In this document: one piece after another, positions 16,926 to 25,344 of the stretch
Layout of the letters: the number at the start of each line of letters is the position of its first letter
How positions within the stretch are numbered: position 1 is the first letter of the stretch
Source of the DNA: Streptomyces chryseus
GTDB taxonomy: Bacteria > Actinomycetota > Actinomycetes > Streptomycetales > Streptomycetaceae
Assembly (NCBI RefSeq): GCF_014650755.1
Contig: NZ_BMVO01000023.1
Location: 1 to 64,000 of the forward strand
Direction: 5' to 3'
DNA: 64,000 nucleotides
Program-made: the position numbers and the translations under genes
The notes under the pieces: model-generated
Told to the model about the DNA's origin: nothing
Databases searched by the model: none
The model's input: the letters and a program-made list of their open reading frames with translations, nothing else

Positions 16926-19004
16926 TCATGTGCGGGGTCCGGGCAGCCGCGGCGGCACCTGGAGGGGCACCTCGTCGTACGGCGGACGGTCGGGCGGATC
17001 GAAGAGTACGGCGACGGAGGCGGCCCAGGCCGCTTCCGACACCGTGTCGGGTGTCGCGTCGGGGTCCATCGAGATGATGCGCAGCGCGCGTATGTGCCGG
17101 TGCAGGCCGTCCACGCCGTCGGCGCGCACCAGCAGTTCGTCCGCCCGCACCTGGAACTCCTGGCAGTCGGTGTGGTCCTGGCCGCACCTGCGCCACAGCG
17201 CGAGCGGGTGTCCGGCGGCGAGCGCGGCGGCCATGGCGTCGAACCCGTCGCCGCTGCCGACCGGCCCGCAGTACACGGGCACGGTGCCGTCCTCGGCGTC
17301 GGACAGCCTGGCGTACGCGGCCCTGCGGGACTCGCGGCGGGCGCCGGGTCCGTGCCCGGAGACAGGGACCTCGCCGCGCAGCGGTACGACGGACAACGGC
17401 CCCCGCACGGCGGCCTTCCAGCGGCGGCGCCACTCGGGGCTCGCGGGGCGGTCGCGGCGCCTGCGGTCCCGTATGACGACGATACGGCGCTCTCCCAGCG
17501 CCATGCTGTGCTCGTCGAAGAGGTCGTCCTCGGGCGAGAGCCGCCAGGTGTCGAGGGGCTCGTCGAACAGCTCGCGCGGCAACAGCGCCTCGACGGCCGC
17601 CAGATGCTCGCCGCTGTCGCCGCGCCGCAGGGCGTCGGCGAGCGGCTCGCGCAGGGTCTCGCGGAGCTCGGCGCGGGGCACACCGCGGTCGTCGCCGGCG
17701 AGCGGGCTGACGGTCCGCCCGTCGTAGAGGAGCTTGACGCGCCACGGGTAGCGGTCGCCGTAGTGCACCGGGTCGATCTCGACGAGCACGTCGGCGCGGG
17801 CCTGCCCGGCCGGGTGTTCCCGTACGGAGGACAGGCCGAACTCCGTGGCGGGGGCGGTGGCCGCCGCCGGGGGCTCCAGCACCTGGGCGATCTCCTCGCG
17901 GATCGCCTGGTGCGCGGACTCGCCCTGCGTGGTGATCCACTCGGCGAGCCCGGTGAGGGCGGCGCTCTGCGCTTCGTCGCACCGCTGACGGCCCTGCCCG
18001 GCGAGGTGCCGGACGACCTTGGCGGCGTACAGCAGCACCGCGTCGACGTCCAGGTCGTGTCCGTTCTCGTGCCCGCGCAGGTCGTGCAGCAGGCCGACGC
18101 CGTCGCGCCAGGTGCGCGGGTCGTGCTCGATCGGTGACTGGTAATCGCTGTGCAGGACACGGCGCTTGACGTCGTCGACCAGCACCATGACCTCACCGGG
18201 CCCGCTGGGCGCCGGCAGTTCGGCGAACCGGCCGAAGAGGTGGGCGCGCGCGGCGGGCAGGAAGCCGGGCGCTCCCTTGCGCAGATCGGCCTGCGCCCTG
18301 GTCCAGCCGCCGCCGGCGGCGGTGGTGCTGCGGAAGCGGCGCAGGTGGTGGCGGTCGTGCTCGCGCAGGACGGTGTGGAGGATCTCGCCGCCCCGCAGGT
18401 CGTGCAGCTCGCGCAGCGCCGTGACGGGGACGGCGGCCCCCTCGTGCTCCGCGCGCCCCTTGTTCATACCGATGACGGCGCCGTGCCTCAGGTCGACGAC
18501 GGGGCCGCCCGAGCAGCCCTCGACGGGCAGGCTGCCGCGCAGCAGCAGTGCCTTGCCGTCCGTGGCGTGCGCCTTGCCGACGCCGTGCCGGATGCCCAGG
18601 TCGCCGGTCTCCCTGGACCAGCCGTGCAGGCTCACGTCGGCGGGGATGGCCGGGGGGCGCTCGCTGAGCCAGACGCAGGCGGCGTCCCGCGCGTCCGGCA
18701 CGTGGACGAGCGCGATGTCCGGGAACTCCCAGCGGTGCGGCGGCTCTTCGGGGTCGGCGGGGCGGGGCTTGGCGAGTACCACTTCACCCGTGGTCACACC
18801 GCCCTGCCAGGTGATGCCGAGCGCGCGCTCCCCCCTCCACACGGCGGCGTCCCCCTTTCCCACGACATGGGCGCAGGTCAGCACCCAGCCGGGGGCGATG
18901 AAGAATCCGCTGCCCCAGTAGTGGGCGCCGTGCGGGTCATACCCGCCTCCGGGCGCGGCAATGCGTACGAGCGAGGGGCGCACGATCTCGTCGAAGACGT
19001 TCAC
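16926..19004 (-). CDS. Trypsin-like serine protease fused to VMAP-like C-terminal domain
   Basis: A 692-residue protein. The N-terminal 210 residues are a trypsin-fold protease with all three catalytic residues visible: His46 in TCAHVV, Asp96 in DIALV and Ser165 in GCSGGPV. There is no signal peptide, so it should act in the cytoplasm. The remainder (about 225-690) matches the vWA-MoxR-associated protein (VMAP) pattern, ending in a region with PLALWRRCGQDH. In the family these proteins are thought to be proteases restrained and triggered by partner proteins. It is preceded by a trypco1-domain gene seven bases away, as expected for this system. Confidence 0.82.
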   Translation of the reverse strand: MNVFDEIVRPSLVRIAAPGGGYDPHGAHYWGSGFFIAPGWVLTCAHVVGKGDAAVWRGERALGITWQGGVTTGEVVLAKPRPADPEEPPHRWEFPDIALVHVPDARDAACVWLSERPPAIPADVSLHGWSRETGDLGIRHGVGKAHATDGKALLLRGSLPVEGCSGGPVVDLRHGAVIGMNKGRAEHEGAAVPVTALRELHDLRGGEILHTVLREHDRHHLRRFRSTTAAGGGWTRAQADLRKGAPGFLPAARAHLFGRFAELPAPSGPGEVMVLVDDVKRRVLHSDYQSPIEHDPRTWRDGVGLLHDLRGHENGHDLDVDAVLLYAAKVVRHLAGQGRQRCDEAQSAALTGLAEWITTQGESAHQAIREEIAQVLEPPAAATAPATEFGLSSVREHPAGQARADVLVEIDPVHYGDRYPWRVKLLYDGRTVSPLAGDDRGVPRAELRETLREPLADALRRGDSGEHLAAVEALLPRELFDEPLDTWRLSPEDDLFDEHSMALGERRIVVIRDRRRRDRPASPEWRRRWKAAVRGPLSVVPLRGEVPVSGHGPGARRESRRAAYARLSDAEDGTVPVYCGPVGSGDGFDAMAAALAAGHPLALWRRCGQDHTDCQEFQVRADELLVRADGVDGLHRHIRALRIISMDPDATPDTVSEAAWAASVAVLFDPPDRPPYDEVPLQVPPRLPGPRT

Positions 19005-19011
19005 GGCGCGC

Positions 19012-19458
19012 TCATACCGGGCCGGGGGCCGCGGGGCCGGGCCCGGAACCGGGTCCGGCGGCCGGGTCCGCGGCCGGGTGCGCCCCCGGGGCGCCCGGCG
19101 GCCCGGCCGCCGGGTCCGCCGCCGGTCCGGCCACCGGTTCCGTCCAGGTCAGGGAGACGGTGACGGACGCCTTGCCGCCGCCGTCGGCGAGTACGCCGAT
19201 CACCTTGCCGGACTGGGCGGAGAGCTCGATGCCGAAGGTCACGGCGACCTCGACGGGAGCGGCGGGCCGCAGTCCCGCGCGCAGCGACCGCACCACGCCC
19301 TGTACGACGTCGGTCAGCCCGCCCGCCATGGAGACGACCCGGTCGCCGATCCCGGTGTCCCGGTAACCGCCGCCCCGGTCGAGCTCCTGCGCCTCGCTGA
19401 CCCGGGCCCAGACGACCGTCCCGTCGTCGAGCCGAACCTGTGCGATCCCCTTGGCCAC
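19012..19458 (-). CDS. Trypsin-co-occurring (trypco1 / CU044_2847 family) small protein
   Basis: A 148-residue protein. Residues 1-107 form the trypco1 pattern: a beta strand with IAQVRLDDGTVVWARV, a helix with VVQGVVRSLR, and the VEVAVTFGIELSAQSGKV strand pair. The C-terminal 40 residues are Gly/Pro/Ala repeats. This domain is named for its company with trypsin-like proteins in conflict systems and is thought to sense or carry signals to them. It is the first gene of the minus-strand operon, diverging from the DUF6104 gene. Its 3' end is seven bases from the protease start. Confidence 0.85.
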   Translation of the reverse strand: MAKGIAQVRLDDGTVVWARVSEAQELDRGGGYRDTGIGDRVVSMAGGLTDVVQGVVRSLRAGLRPAAPVEVAVTFGIELSAQSGKVIGVLADGGGKASVTVSLTWTEPVAGPAADPAAGPPGAPGAHPAADPAAGPGSGPGPAAPGPV

Positions 19459-19654
19459 AGCGTCCCCCGCTCCCCCACGCGATGAATGGTGAAGGTTAAT
19501 CGCTGCTGGGTACGAGCGCGAGGTACTCGGGGATCAGTGCCTATCCTGGCTGGGAACAACCGCTGTCCACCCCCGTCGGCCCGCCGGTCAGGCACTCCGC
19601 CCGGCCACTGTCCGACCACCTGTCCGACCACTCGTCCCACCACGGAGCACCCCC

Positions 19655-19837
19655 TTGTACTTCACCGATCGCGGCATCGAGGAGCTGGAGAAGCGGCGCG
19701 GCGAGGAGGAAGTCACCTTCGAGTGGCTCGCCGAGCAGCTGCGTACGTTCGTCGACCTCAACCCGGACTTCGAAGTTCCGGTCGAGCGCCTCGCGACCTG
19801 GCTGGCCCGTCTGGACGACGAGGACGACGAGGAGTAG
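19655..19837 (+). CDS. DUF6104 family small protein
   Basis: A 60-residue acidic protein beginning YFTDRGIEELEKRR after a TTG start, with GGAG nine bases upstream. It ends in LDDEDDEE. The sequence is, as I recall, almost invariant among streptomycetes, which suggests an important structural or regulatory role, but none is known. It lies between the conflict operon and a hypothetical gene on the opposite strand. Confidence 0.85.
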   Translation: MYFTDRGIEELEKRRGEEEVTFEWLAEQLRTFVDLNPDFEVPVERLATWLARLDDEDDEE

Positions 19838-19911
19838 AGGAACGGCGGCGGCGCACCGCGGGCGCGGGGGCGCGCCGCCCGGCCCCGGGAGCCGGCCCGC
19901 GCGCGGCCGCG

Positions 19912-20805
19912 TCAGGCGCGGGCGCGCATCCGGTCGTACGCAAGTCCCAGTGCCCCCTGCGCCACCAGCACCCCGCCGGCGAACGCCCAGCCGCCGCCGC
20001 GTCTGCGCAGCCCCCACAGGGCGAGCGAGACGCCGGCCGCCAGCTGGGCGGCGTTCAGCAGGCGGGCCCGGGGGCCACGGAGCCAGGGGCCCGCCGGGCC
20101 GCTCTCGACCACGTCGAGCTCCGCCCGCACCGCGTCGCGCCAGCCCGACCACTCGACCGACTCCGCGCCGGGCCGCACCCGCGCCGCCTCCCGCAGCCGG
20201 TCGGCCGGTTCGCCGGGGGTCAGGCCGGCGGGCAGCACGAGGCCGAGCCGGGAGAGCACCGCGATCAGGCCGAGCAGCCTGGCCCGGCCGTTCGCGTCGG
20301 GGTCGGCGCGGGTGAGCGCCGCCAGATCCTCCACGTCCAGTACGGGATCGAGCCCGAGCCGCGCCGCGAAGGTGCGCATCGCCTCGTCCTCCCCCACCGG
20401 CGTGCCGTCCGCGAGCCACTCGTAACCGACTTGGCGCCGGAAGCCCGAAGCCAGCGTGAAGCCGGTCCGGTCGGCGTCCCACCAGAGGGCGAGAACCGGC
20501 CAGGTGACGCCGACGGCGAGCGCCGTGGCCCAGCCGGCCAGCACCCGGTCGACCGGTTCGCCGCCGTTCAGCCAGGGCTTGCCCTCGGGCACGACGACAC
20601 TCCACCGCCCCTTGGAACCGGAACCGGAACCGGAGCCCGAGCCGGACCCGGGACTCGACGCGGCCCCGGAGCCCGCGCCGGTGTCGTCGGCCGGCGCCAG
20701 GAGCAGTCGCTCGCGCAACAGATGGGCCGCGGGCCGCACGGCCTCCGTCTCGGCCCCGCACAGCAGCAGTGCTCCCACCGGTCCGGAGCCGAATGTCGCG
20801 TTCAT
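19912..20805 (-). CDS. Conserved hypothetical protein with C-terminal helical hairpin
   Basis: I do not recognise a named family. The 297-residue protein has a (Gly-Ser)n run at about residues 50-65, encoded by a short nucleotide repeat, a globular middle (about 70-240), and two hydrophobic C-terminal segments, NAAQLAAGVSLALWGL and GGWAFAGGVLVAQGAL, that look like a membrane hairpin. It is not linked to an obvious operon partner: the downstream neighbour DUF6104 converges on it and the DUF4097 gene diverges from it. Confidence 0.6.
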   Translation of the reverse strand: MNATFGSGPVGALLLCGAETEAVRPAAHLLRERLLLAPADDTGAGSGAASSPGSGSGSGSGSGSKGRWSVVVPEGKPWLNGGEPVDRVLAGWATALAVGVTWPVLALWWDADRTGFTLASGFRRQVGYEWLADGTPVGEDEAMRTFAARLGLDPVLDVEDLAALTRADPDANGRARLLGLIAVLSRLGLVLPAGLTPGEPADRLREAARVRPGAESVEWSGWRDAVRAELDVVESGPAGPWLRGPRARLLNAAQLAAGVSLALWGLRRRGGGWAFAGGVLVAQGALGLAYDRMRARA

Positions 20806-20874
20806 GCCCTCACGCTAGGGCACTTTGACCCGGTATGGCGCGTACGAGTGGGCCGCTCGCGCCACCGTCACCCC

Positions 20875-20923
20875 TTGACTTCGCCACTCCGCGATATATC
20901 GTGTTTACTCATAGACGCGATAT
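20875..20923 (+). promoter_or_regulatory. Promoter and PadR-type operator for the DUF4097-padR pair
   Basis: TTGACT at 20875-20880 is followed after 16 bases by TATCGT at 20897-20902, a good sigma-70-type promoter. Overlapping the -10 is an inverted repeat, ATATCGTGT (20896-20904) and ACGCGATAT (20915-20923), with a single mismatch. This placement suits repression by the PadR protein encoded two genes on. Confidence 0.6.
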
Positions 20924-20970
20924 GTTGCGTATGACACCGTCGCGTCAGGCCGACCAGATCGGGGAGAAGC

Positions 20971-21837
20971 ATGACAGAGCCGACATGGACGGTCGCCGAG
21001 CCGCGGAAGCTCACGTTCGAGGACCCGGTGACCGCGCTGAGCGTGCGCATCGTCAACGGAACGGTCAACGTCGTCGGCGTCGAGGAGGGCCCCGCCCGGC
21101 TCGAGGTCTCCGCCCTCGACGGCCCGCCGCTCACGGTCACCCACGAGTACGGCACACTCACCGTCACCTACCAGGACCTGCCCTGGAAGGGCTTCCTCCA
21201 GTGGCTCGACCCCATGGGCCCGCAACGCAGCGCGGTCGTCTCGCTCGCCGTCCCCGCCGGCTCCTCCGTCGCGCTCGGCGTGATCGGCGCGGGCGCCGTC
21301 GTCTCGCGGATCGCGGGCCGTACGGACGTCCGCGGCGTCACCGGCGACATCACGCTCGTCGGACTCTCCGGCGCCGTGCGCGCCGACACCGTCAAGGGCG
21401 GCGTGGAGGCGCAGGGCCTCACCGGCGATCTCCGCTTCCACTCCGTGTCCGGGGACCTCACGGTCGTCGACGGCTCGGGATCGTCCGTACGGGCCGACTC
21501 GGTCAGCGGCGACATGGTCGTCGACGTCGACCCGGCCGGGAAGCCCACCGACATCGCTCTCACCTCGGTCTCGGGCGAGGTCGCCATCCGGCTGCCGCAC
21601 CCGGCCGACGCCACGGTCGAGGCCAACACGGCGACCGGTTCGGTCTCCAACGCCTTCGAGGACCTGCGGGTCACCGGCCAGTGGGGAGCGAAGAGGATCA
21701 CCGGCACGCTGGGGACCGGCAGCGGCCGGCTCCGGGCGACGACCCTCTCCGGCTCCATCGCCCTGCTGCGCCGCCCGCCGGCCGGCGGCGACGACCTGTA
21801 CGACGCGGACGCCCCGGCAGACAAGAAGGTGCTCTGA
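20971..21837 (+). CDS. DUF4097 beta-repeat protein
   Basis: A 288-residue protein of repeated short beta strands (V(T/S)GDI-L, VSGDLTV, VSGDMVV, VSGEVAI type), the DUF4097 beta-helix pattern. No signal peptide is seen, so it is probably cytoplasmic. One base separates its stop from the ATG of the PadR gene. DUF4097 and PadR proteins are commonly paired; the DUF4097 protein may modulate or be governed by the PadR repressor. Biochemical role is unknown. Confidence 0.85.
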   Translation: MTEPTWTVAEPRKLTFEDPVTALSVRIVNGTVNVVGVEEGPARLEVSALDGPPLTVTHEYGTLTVTYQDLPWKGFLQWLDPMGPQRSAVVSLAVPAGSSVALGVIGAGAVVSRIAGRTDVRGVTGDITLVGLSGAVRADTVKGGVEAQGLTGDLRFHSVSGDLTVVDGSGSSVRADSVSGDMVVDVDPAGKPTDIALTSVSGEVAIRLPHPADATVEANTATGSVSNAFEDLRVTGQWGAKRITGTLGTGSGRLRATTLSGSIALLRRPPAGGDDLYDADAPADKKVL

Positions 21838-21838
21838 C

Positions 21839-22858
21839 ATGCCCCCCGTATTCGCCCACGGCCGTCTGCGCCTGTACCTCCTCAAGCTGCTCGACGAGGC
21901 TCCGCGCCACGGTTACGAAGTGATCCGCCTGCTGGAGGAGCGCTTCCAGGGGCTGTACGCCCCGTCCGCCGGCACCGTCTACCCCCGCCTGGCCAAACTG
22001 GAGGCGGAGGGCCTGGTCACGCACGCCACCGAGGGCGGCCGCAAGGTCTACTCGATCACCGACGCCGGCCGCGCCGAACTGGCGGGACGCGGCGGCGAGC
22101 TGGCCGACCTGGAGCTGGAGATCCGCGAGTCGGTCTCCGAGCTGGCCGCCGAGATCCGCGACGACGTACGGGGCGCGGCGGGCAACCTGCGCCGCGAGAT
22201 GCGGGCGGCGGCGAGCGAGACCCGCCACAGGACGGCGCCGCCCCAGGCCAACGGCGCCGAGAAGGGCGTCGACTGGGAAGCGGCCTTCGGCGACAGCGAG
22301 GCATGGCAGGCGGCGAAGGAGGAGCTGCGCAAGGCCAAGCAGGAGTGGAAGGAGCAGGCGCGCCGCGCCAAGGACGAGAGCCGCCGCGCCCGCGAGGACG
22401 CCCAGGAGGCGCGCCGCCAGGCCAAGGAGGCCCAGGACAGGGCGCAGGAGAAGGCGCGCGAGCAGATGCAGCGCATCGCGCAGCAGGTGCAGGAGCAGGT
22501 GCAGGACCAGTTCGCACGGGGTGACTGGCCGAAGGGCGTACGGGAGGGCCTGGCCGAGATCACCAAGCAGTTCGGCTTCTTCGGCCGTCAGCCGCAGCCG
22601 GCCGAACCGGCGGCGGAGCCGGTGGACGTCAAGGTCGAGCGTACGGACACGCCTCCTGAGCCCGAGTGGGCCGAGGAGCCCCCGTCCGGCGACCCGGCCC
22701 GCGACCTGGACCGCCTGCTGGACCGCTTCCGCGACGACATCCGCGACGCGGCCCGCGACCACGGCGTGACCCCGGCCCAACTGGGCGAGGCCCGCCGGCG
22801 CCTGTCAACGACGGCGGCCCACCTGTCGGCGCTCCTGCGAACCGGGCCGAAGGACTGA
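21839..22858 (+). CDS. PadR-family regulator with long coiled-coil tail
   Basis: A 339-residue protein. Residues 8-85 are the PadR winged helix (LYLLKLLDEAPRHGYEVIR, then GTVYPRLAKLEAEGLV). The rest is unusual for the family, which is generally near 110-180 residues: about residues 90-230 form a highly charged heptad-rich coiled coil (KEELRKAKQEWKEQARRAKD type), and a final helical region follows. The tail may mediate oligomerisation or partner binding. Translational coupling with the DUF4097 gene is likely from the single-base gap. Confidence 0.88.
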   Translation: MPPVFAHGRLRLYLLKLLDEAPRHGYEVIRLLEERFQGLYAPSAGTVYPRLAKLEAEGLVTHATEGGRKVYSITDAGRAELAGRGGELADLELEIRESVSELAAEIRDDVRGAAGNLRREMRAAASETRHRTAPPQANGAEKGVDWEAAFGDSEAWQAAKEELRKAKQEWKEQARRAKDESRRAREDAQEARRQAKEAQDRAQEKAREQMQRIAQQVQEQVQDQFARGDWPKGVREGLAEITKQFGFFGRQPQPAEPAAEPVDVKVERTDTPPEPEWAEEPPSGDPARDLDRLLDRFRDDIRDAARDHGVTPAQLGEARRRLSTTAAHLSALLRTGPKD

Positions 22859-22874
22859 GCACGGCGGCCAGCGA

Positions 22875-22975
22875 CGGCGGCCCGGCGGCCCGAGGGCAAG
22901 CCGCCGGGCCGCCGGCTTCCCCGCCCAGCCCCGGTGCGGTGGCACGGGCACCGCACCGGGGCCCGTGCCACCGCA
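22875..22975. terminator. Convergent terminator region with competing hairpins
   Basis: A first hairpin has perfect 15-base arms (22875-22889 and 22900-22914). A second pair of hairpins overlaps itself: arms 22929-22941 with 22949-22961 (13 bp) exclude arms 22935-22949 with 22961-22975 (15 bp). The region separates convergent padR and Clp-N genes. Confidence 0.75.
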
Positions 22976-23016
22976 ACCCGGACCGGGGTCGATTCACCCC
23001 GTCAGCCCGCCACCCG

Positions 23017-23586
23017 TCAGCTCGCCGCGGCCGCGTCGGGGCCGAACAGAGCCCGCTCCACCGCCCCGTACGTCGCGCCGTACTCCGTCAGTACGTCGGC
23101 GACCGCCCCCGGCTGCGCGATCAGCGCCAGCAGCAGGTGTTCGTCGCCGATGTGGCGGTCGCCCCGCCCCAGCGCGACCCGCAGCGACTTCTCCAGTACG
23201 CCCTTCGCCTGCCGGGTGAACGGGCGGTGCCCCGTCAGCAGACCGCGCCGCGCGCCGCCGCGCCCGGACCGCATCGCGCCCTCGCCGTGCGTCTCCTCCA
23301 CCTTCGAGACGATCTCCGTGACGTCGATGCCGATCCCGGCCAGCGCTTCCTCGTCCGCCTTCGACAGCCCGCCCCGGCGCCGCACGTGCGCCAGCGCGTC
23401 CGCCACCGCTCCCCGGCGGCCGGTGATCCCCAGGGAGGCGAAGGCGAAGGACGAGCGCGTGCCCTCCTGGTCGAGCAGGGCCAGCAGCAGGTGCTCCTCG
23501 GTGACCGAGTCCGCCCCCGCCCGTTCCGCCTGGACGACCGCGCCCTTCACCGCACCCCGGGCACTCTTCGTGAACCGCTCGAACAT
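23017..23586 (-). CDS. Clp N-terminal (double Clp repeat) domain protein
   Basis: A 189-residue protein consisting of two Clp-N repeats (RFTKSARGAVKGAV...EEHLLLALL at the start and FTRQAKGVLEKSL...DEHLLLALI at about residue 125) without the AAA+ ATPase. Such stand-alone Clp-N proteins may bind substrates or adaptors for Clp proteases. The start codon overlaps the stop of the small HTH gene by one base (TGATG), so they are co-translated and co-regulated from the leaderless promoter upstream. Confidence 0.88.
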   Translation of the reverse strand: MFERFTKSARGAVKGAVVQAERAGADSVTEEHLLLALLDQEGTRSSFAFASLGITGRRGAVADALAHVRRRGGLSKADEEALAGIGIDVTEIVSKVEETHGEGAMRSGRGGARRGLLTGHRPFTRQAKGVLEKSLRVALGRGDRHIGDEHLLLALIAQPGAVADVLTEYGATYGAVERALFGPDAAAAS

Positions 23587-23795
23587 CAACGCCTCCCGTA
23601 CTTCTTGTGGACGGCCTGCCGGCTGACGCCCAGTTCGGCCGCGATCTCCTGCCACGACCAGCCCTTGGCGCGGGCACTTCTGACTTGCACGGCTTCGAGC
23701 TGCTCCAGCAGCCTCCGCAGTGCCACGACGGCGCGCAGTCCCACTCGGGGGTCCTGGTCGCCCGCGCGCTCGGCGAGATCCGTTGCATCGGTCAT
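23586..23795 (-). CDS. Small helix-turn-helix protein, probable autoregulator
   Basis: A 69-residue protein; a predicted helix (GLRAVVALRRLLEQLEAVQ) leads to a helix-turn-helix with WSWQEIAAELGVSRQAVHKKYG. It is always, as I recall, found with Clp-N proteins in actinomycetes. The ATG at 23795 lies seven bases after a -10 element, so the mRNA should be leaderless. Two identical-arm inverted repeats flank and overlap the promoter, which suggests that this protein represses its own operon. Confidence 0.8.
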   Translation of the reverse strand: MTDATDLAERAGDQDPRVGLRAVVALRRLLEQLEAVQVRSARAKGWSWQEIAAELGVSRQAVHKKYGRR

Positions 23796-23797
23796 GA

Positions 23798-23844
23798 CTG
23801 TCAACCTACATTGACAGCCATGGCCTGTCAATCACAGTTGACAG
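23798..23844 (-). promoter_or_regulatory. Leaderless promoter with two CTGTCAA-N6-TTGACAG operators
   Basis: Two perfect inverted repeats with the same arms (CTGTCAA, six bases, TTGACAG) lie at 23798-23817 and 23825-23844, centres 27 bp apart. On the minus strand TTGACA (23831-23826) and TAGGTT (23808-23803) are separated by 17 bases, placing transcription start at or next to the ATG of the HTH gene. Operator 1 covers the -10, operator 2 the -35. Confidence 0.8.
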
Positions 23845-23871
23845 CCGCGAACGGTCCGGACTGCCGCGCCC

Positions 23872-25278
23872 TCAGCGCCCCACCCCCACCGGAGCGACCG
23901 TCACCGAGACCCGCGCACCCGCCCGCGCCCAGATCCGCCCGTCCCGCACCCACGCGGCCCCGGTCACCCGCACCCGCCAGTCGCGGGCACGCGAAGGCAG
24001 CGACAGCTCGGTGACTCCGCGCCCGGAGGCGACGTACGACAGACGGAGAACACGGGTCCGCGGGTCGTACGACTGGGCGCGCACCCGCCCCGCCACGGCC
24101 CGCGCGTACGGGGACGCCGTCTGCTCCTTGTTCGTACGGAACTCCCCCGCCGCGTCCACCGCGCAGTAGCCACCGCCGTAGCACCACACGTAGCCCGCCC
24201 ACCCGGAGCTGTAGCGGTCCATGGACGCCAGGGCCTCCCGGTAGAAGCGCCCCATGTTCGGCAGCGCGTTGTTGAGCGGCCCCCACTCCCCGACGACCAC
24301 CGGCACGCGGTGCTCCTTCGGATACGCCGTGACGGCCGCCTCGTACGCCTCGATCCAGCCGGCCGCCGGGTCGTAGTCGGCGCCCGCCTCCATGGCGGCG
24401 TTGTAGAAGTGCGGGGCGTACACGACCTTGGGGTCGTCGATCCTGCCGAGACCGGTCGGCACGCCCTCGCCCACGATCGGGGTCGGCTCGACGAACACCC
24501 AGTTGTCGCGGTCGACCGCGCGGACGGCGTCGGCCAGGCGGTTGTGCATCGGCGTGATCTGCTCGCGTTCGATGCGGCGCGCGGCCGTGGGCAGGTCCTC
24601 GCCCTGCCCGAGCTCACCCATCGGCTCGTTGATCAGGTCGTACCCGAGCACCGCCGGATGGTCCCCGAACCGGTCGGCGAGCACCCGCCACATGGCGGCC
24701 TGGGCGCGCTGGAGGTCCGGGTCCTCGTAGAGATGGGTGAAGGCGCGCTGCACGGCCGGCTGGAAGTACTCGGAGAACCAGTCGTCGGGGTTGGGCGTGA
24801 ACGGGAGCCCGTCGGTGCGCGTCGCCCACTCCGGGATGCCGCGATGCCCGAAGGCGGGGCCGAAGACGTCCTGGTGGGCATCGATGAGCACCTGTACGTC
24901 GTACTTCGCGGCCCAGTCCAGGATCCGCTCGATCTTGCGGAGGTACGCCGCGCTGTACCGTCCGCGCCGGGGCTCCAGGTCGTCCCAGAAGACCAGCAGC
25001 CGGGCGAAGTTGAAGCCGCGGGCGTTCAGGTCGCGGAAGTGCTTCTCGGTGATGGCGGACAGCGCCTCGGCGCCGCGGTGCGTCTTGTCCTCGACGTTCC
25101 AGCCACGCAGGGTGAGGACGCGTCCGCGGTCGTCGGTGAGCCGGGGGACCGCGTCACCCCCGCCGGCTTCCCTCGCGCCGGCCGCCGGGGCCAGGGCCCC
25201 GGCCGCCAGCGCGGCCGTACAGAAAGCAGCGGCGAGTTTCCGGACCGTTCGGGCTCGCACGGACACCACAGACACCAC
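23872..25278 (-). CDS. Secreted glycoside hydrolase family 5 (endoglycoceramidase-like)
   Basis: About 468 residues from the preferred GTG. A twin-basic signal peptide with a hydrophobic core (LAAAFCTAALAAGALAP) leads to a (beta/alpha)8 domain: GWNVEDKTH, RLLVFWDDLEP, LIDAHQDVFGP, the acid/base Glu in LINEP (about residue 217) and the nucleophile Glu in VVVGEWG (about residue 331). A C-terminal beta domain follows. The pattern is closest to endoglycoceramidase-type GH5 enzymes that cleave glycolipids, but other beta-glycosides are possible. The GTG at 25278 is preferred by GGAGG spacing; a GTG at 25323 without a good ribosome site extends the frame. Confidence 0.85.
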   Translation of the reverse strand: MVSVVSVRARTVRKLAAAFCTAALAAGALAPAAGAREAGGGDAVPRLTDDRGRVLTLRGWNVEDKTHRGAEALSAITEKHFRDLNARGFNFARLLVFWDDLEPRRGRYSAAYLRKIERILDWAAKYDVQVLIDAHQDVFGPAFGHRGIPEWATRTDGLPFTPNPDDWFSEYFQPAVQRAFTHLYEDPDLQRAQAAMWRVLADRFGDHPAVLGYDLINEPMGELGQGEDLPTAARRIEREQITPMHNRLADAVRAVDRDNWVFVEPTPIVGEGVPTGLGRIDDPKVVYAPHFYNAAMEAGADYDPAAGWIEAYEAAVTAYPKEHRVPVVVGEWGPLNNALPNMGRFYREALASMDRYSSGWAGYVWCYGGGYCAVDAAGEFRTNKEQTASPYARAVAGRVRAQSYDPRTRVLRLSYVASGRGVTELSLPSRARDWRVRVTGAAWVRDGRIWARAGARVSVTVAPVGVGR

Positions 25279-25344
25279 GGACACCCCTCCAGCAGCACGT
25301 CGTCGTCGCGTGCCGGAGAGCACATCAGCAGAACTGACGGTCCA

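Noticed and set aside
20625..20650. Short GGAACC-type repeat as a regulatory array
   Set aside because: It simply encodes the Gly-Ser run of the hypothetical protein.
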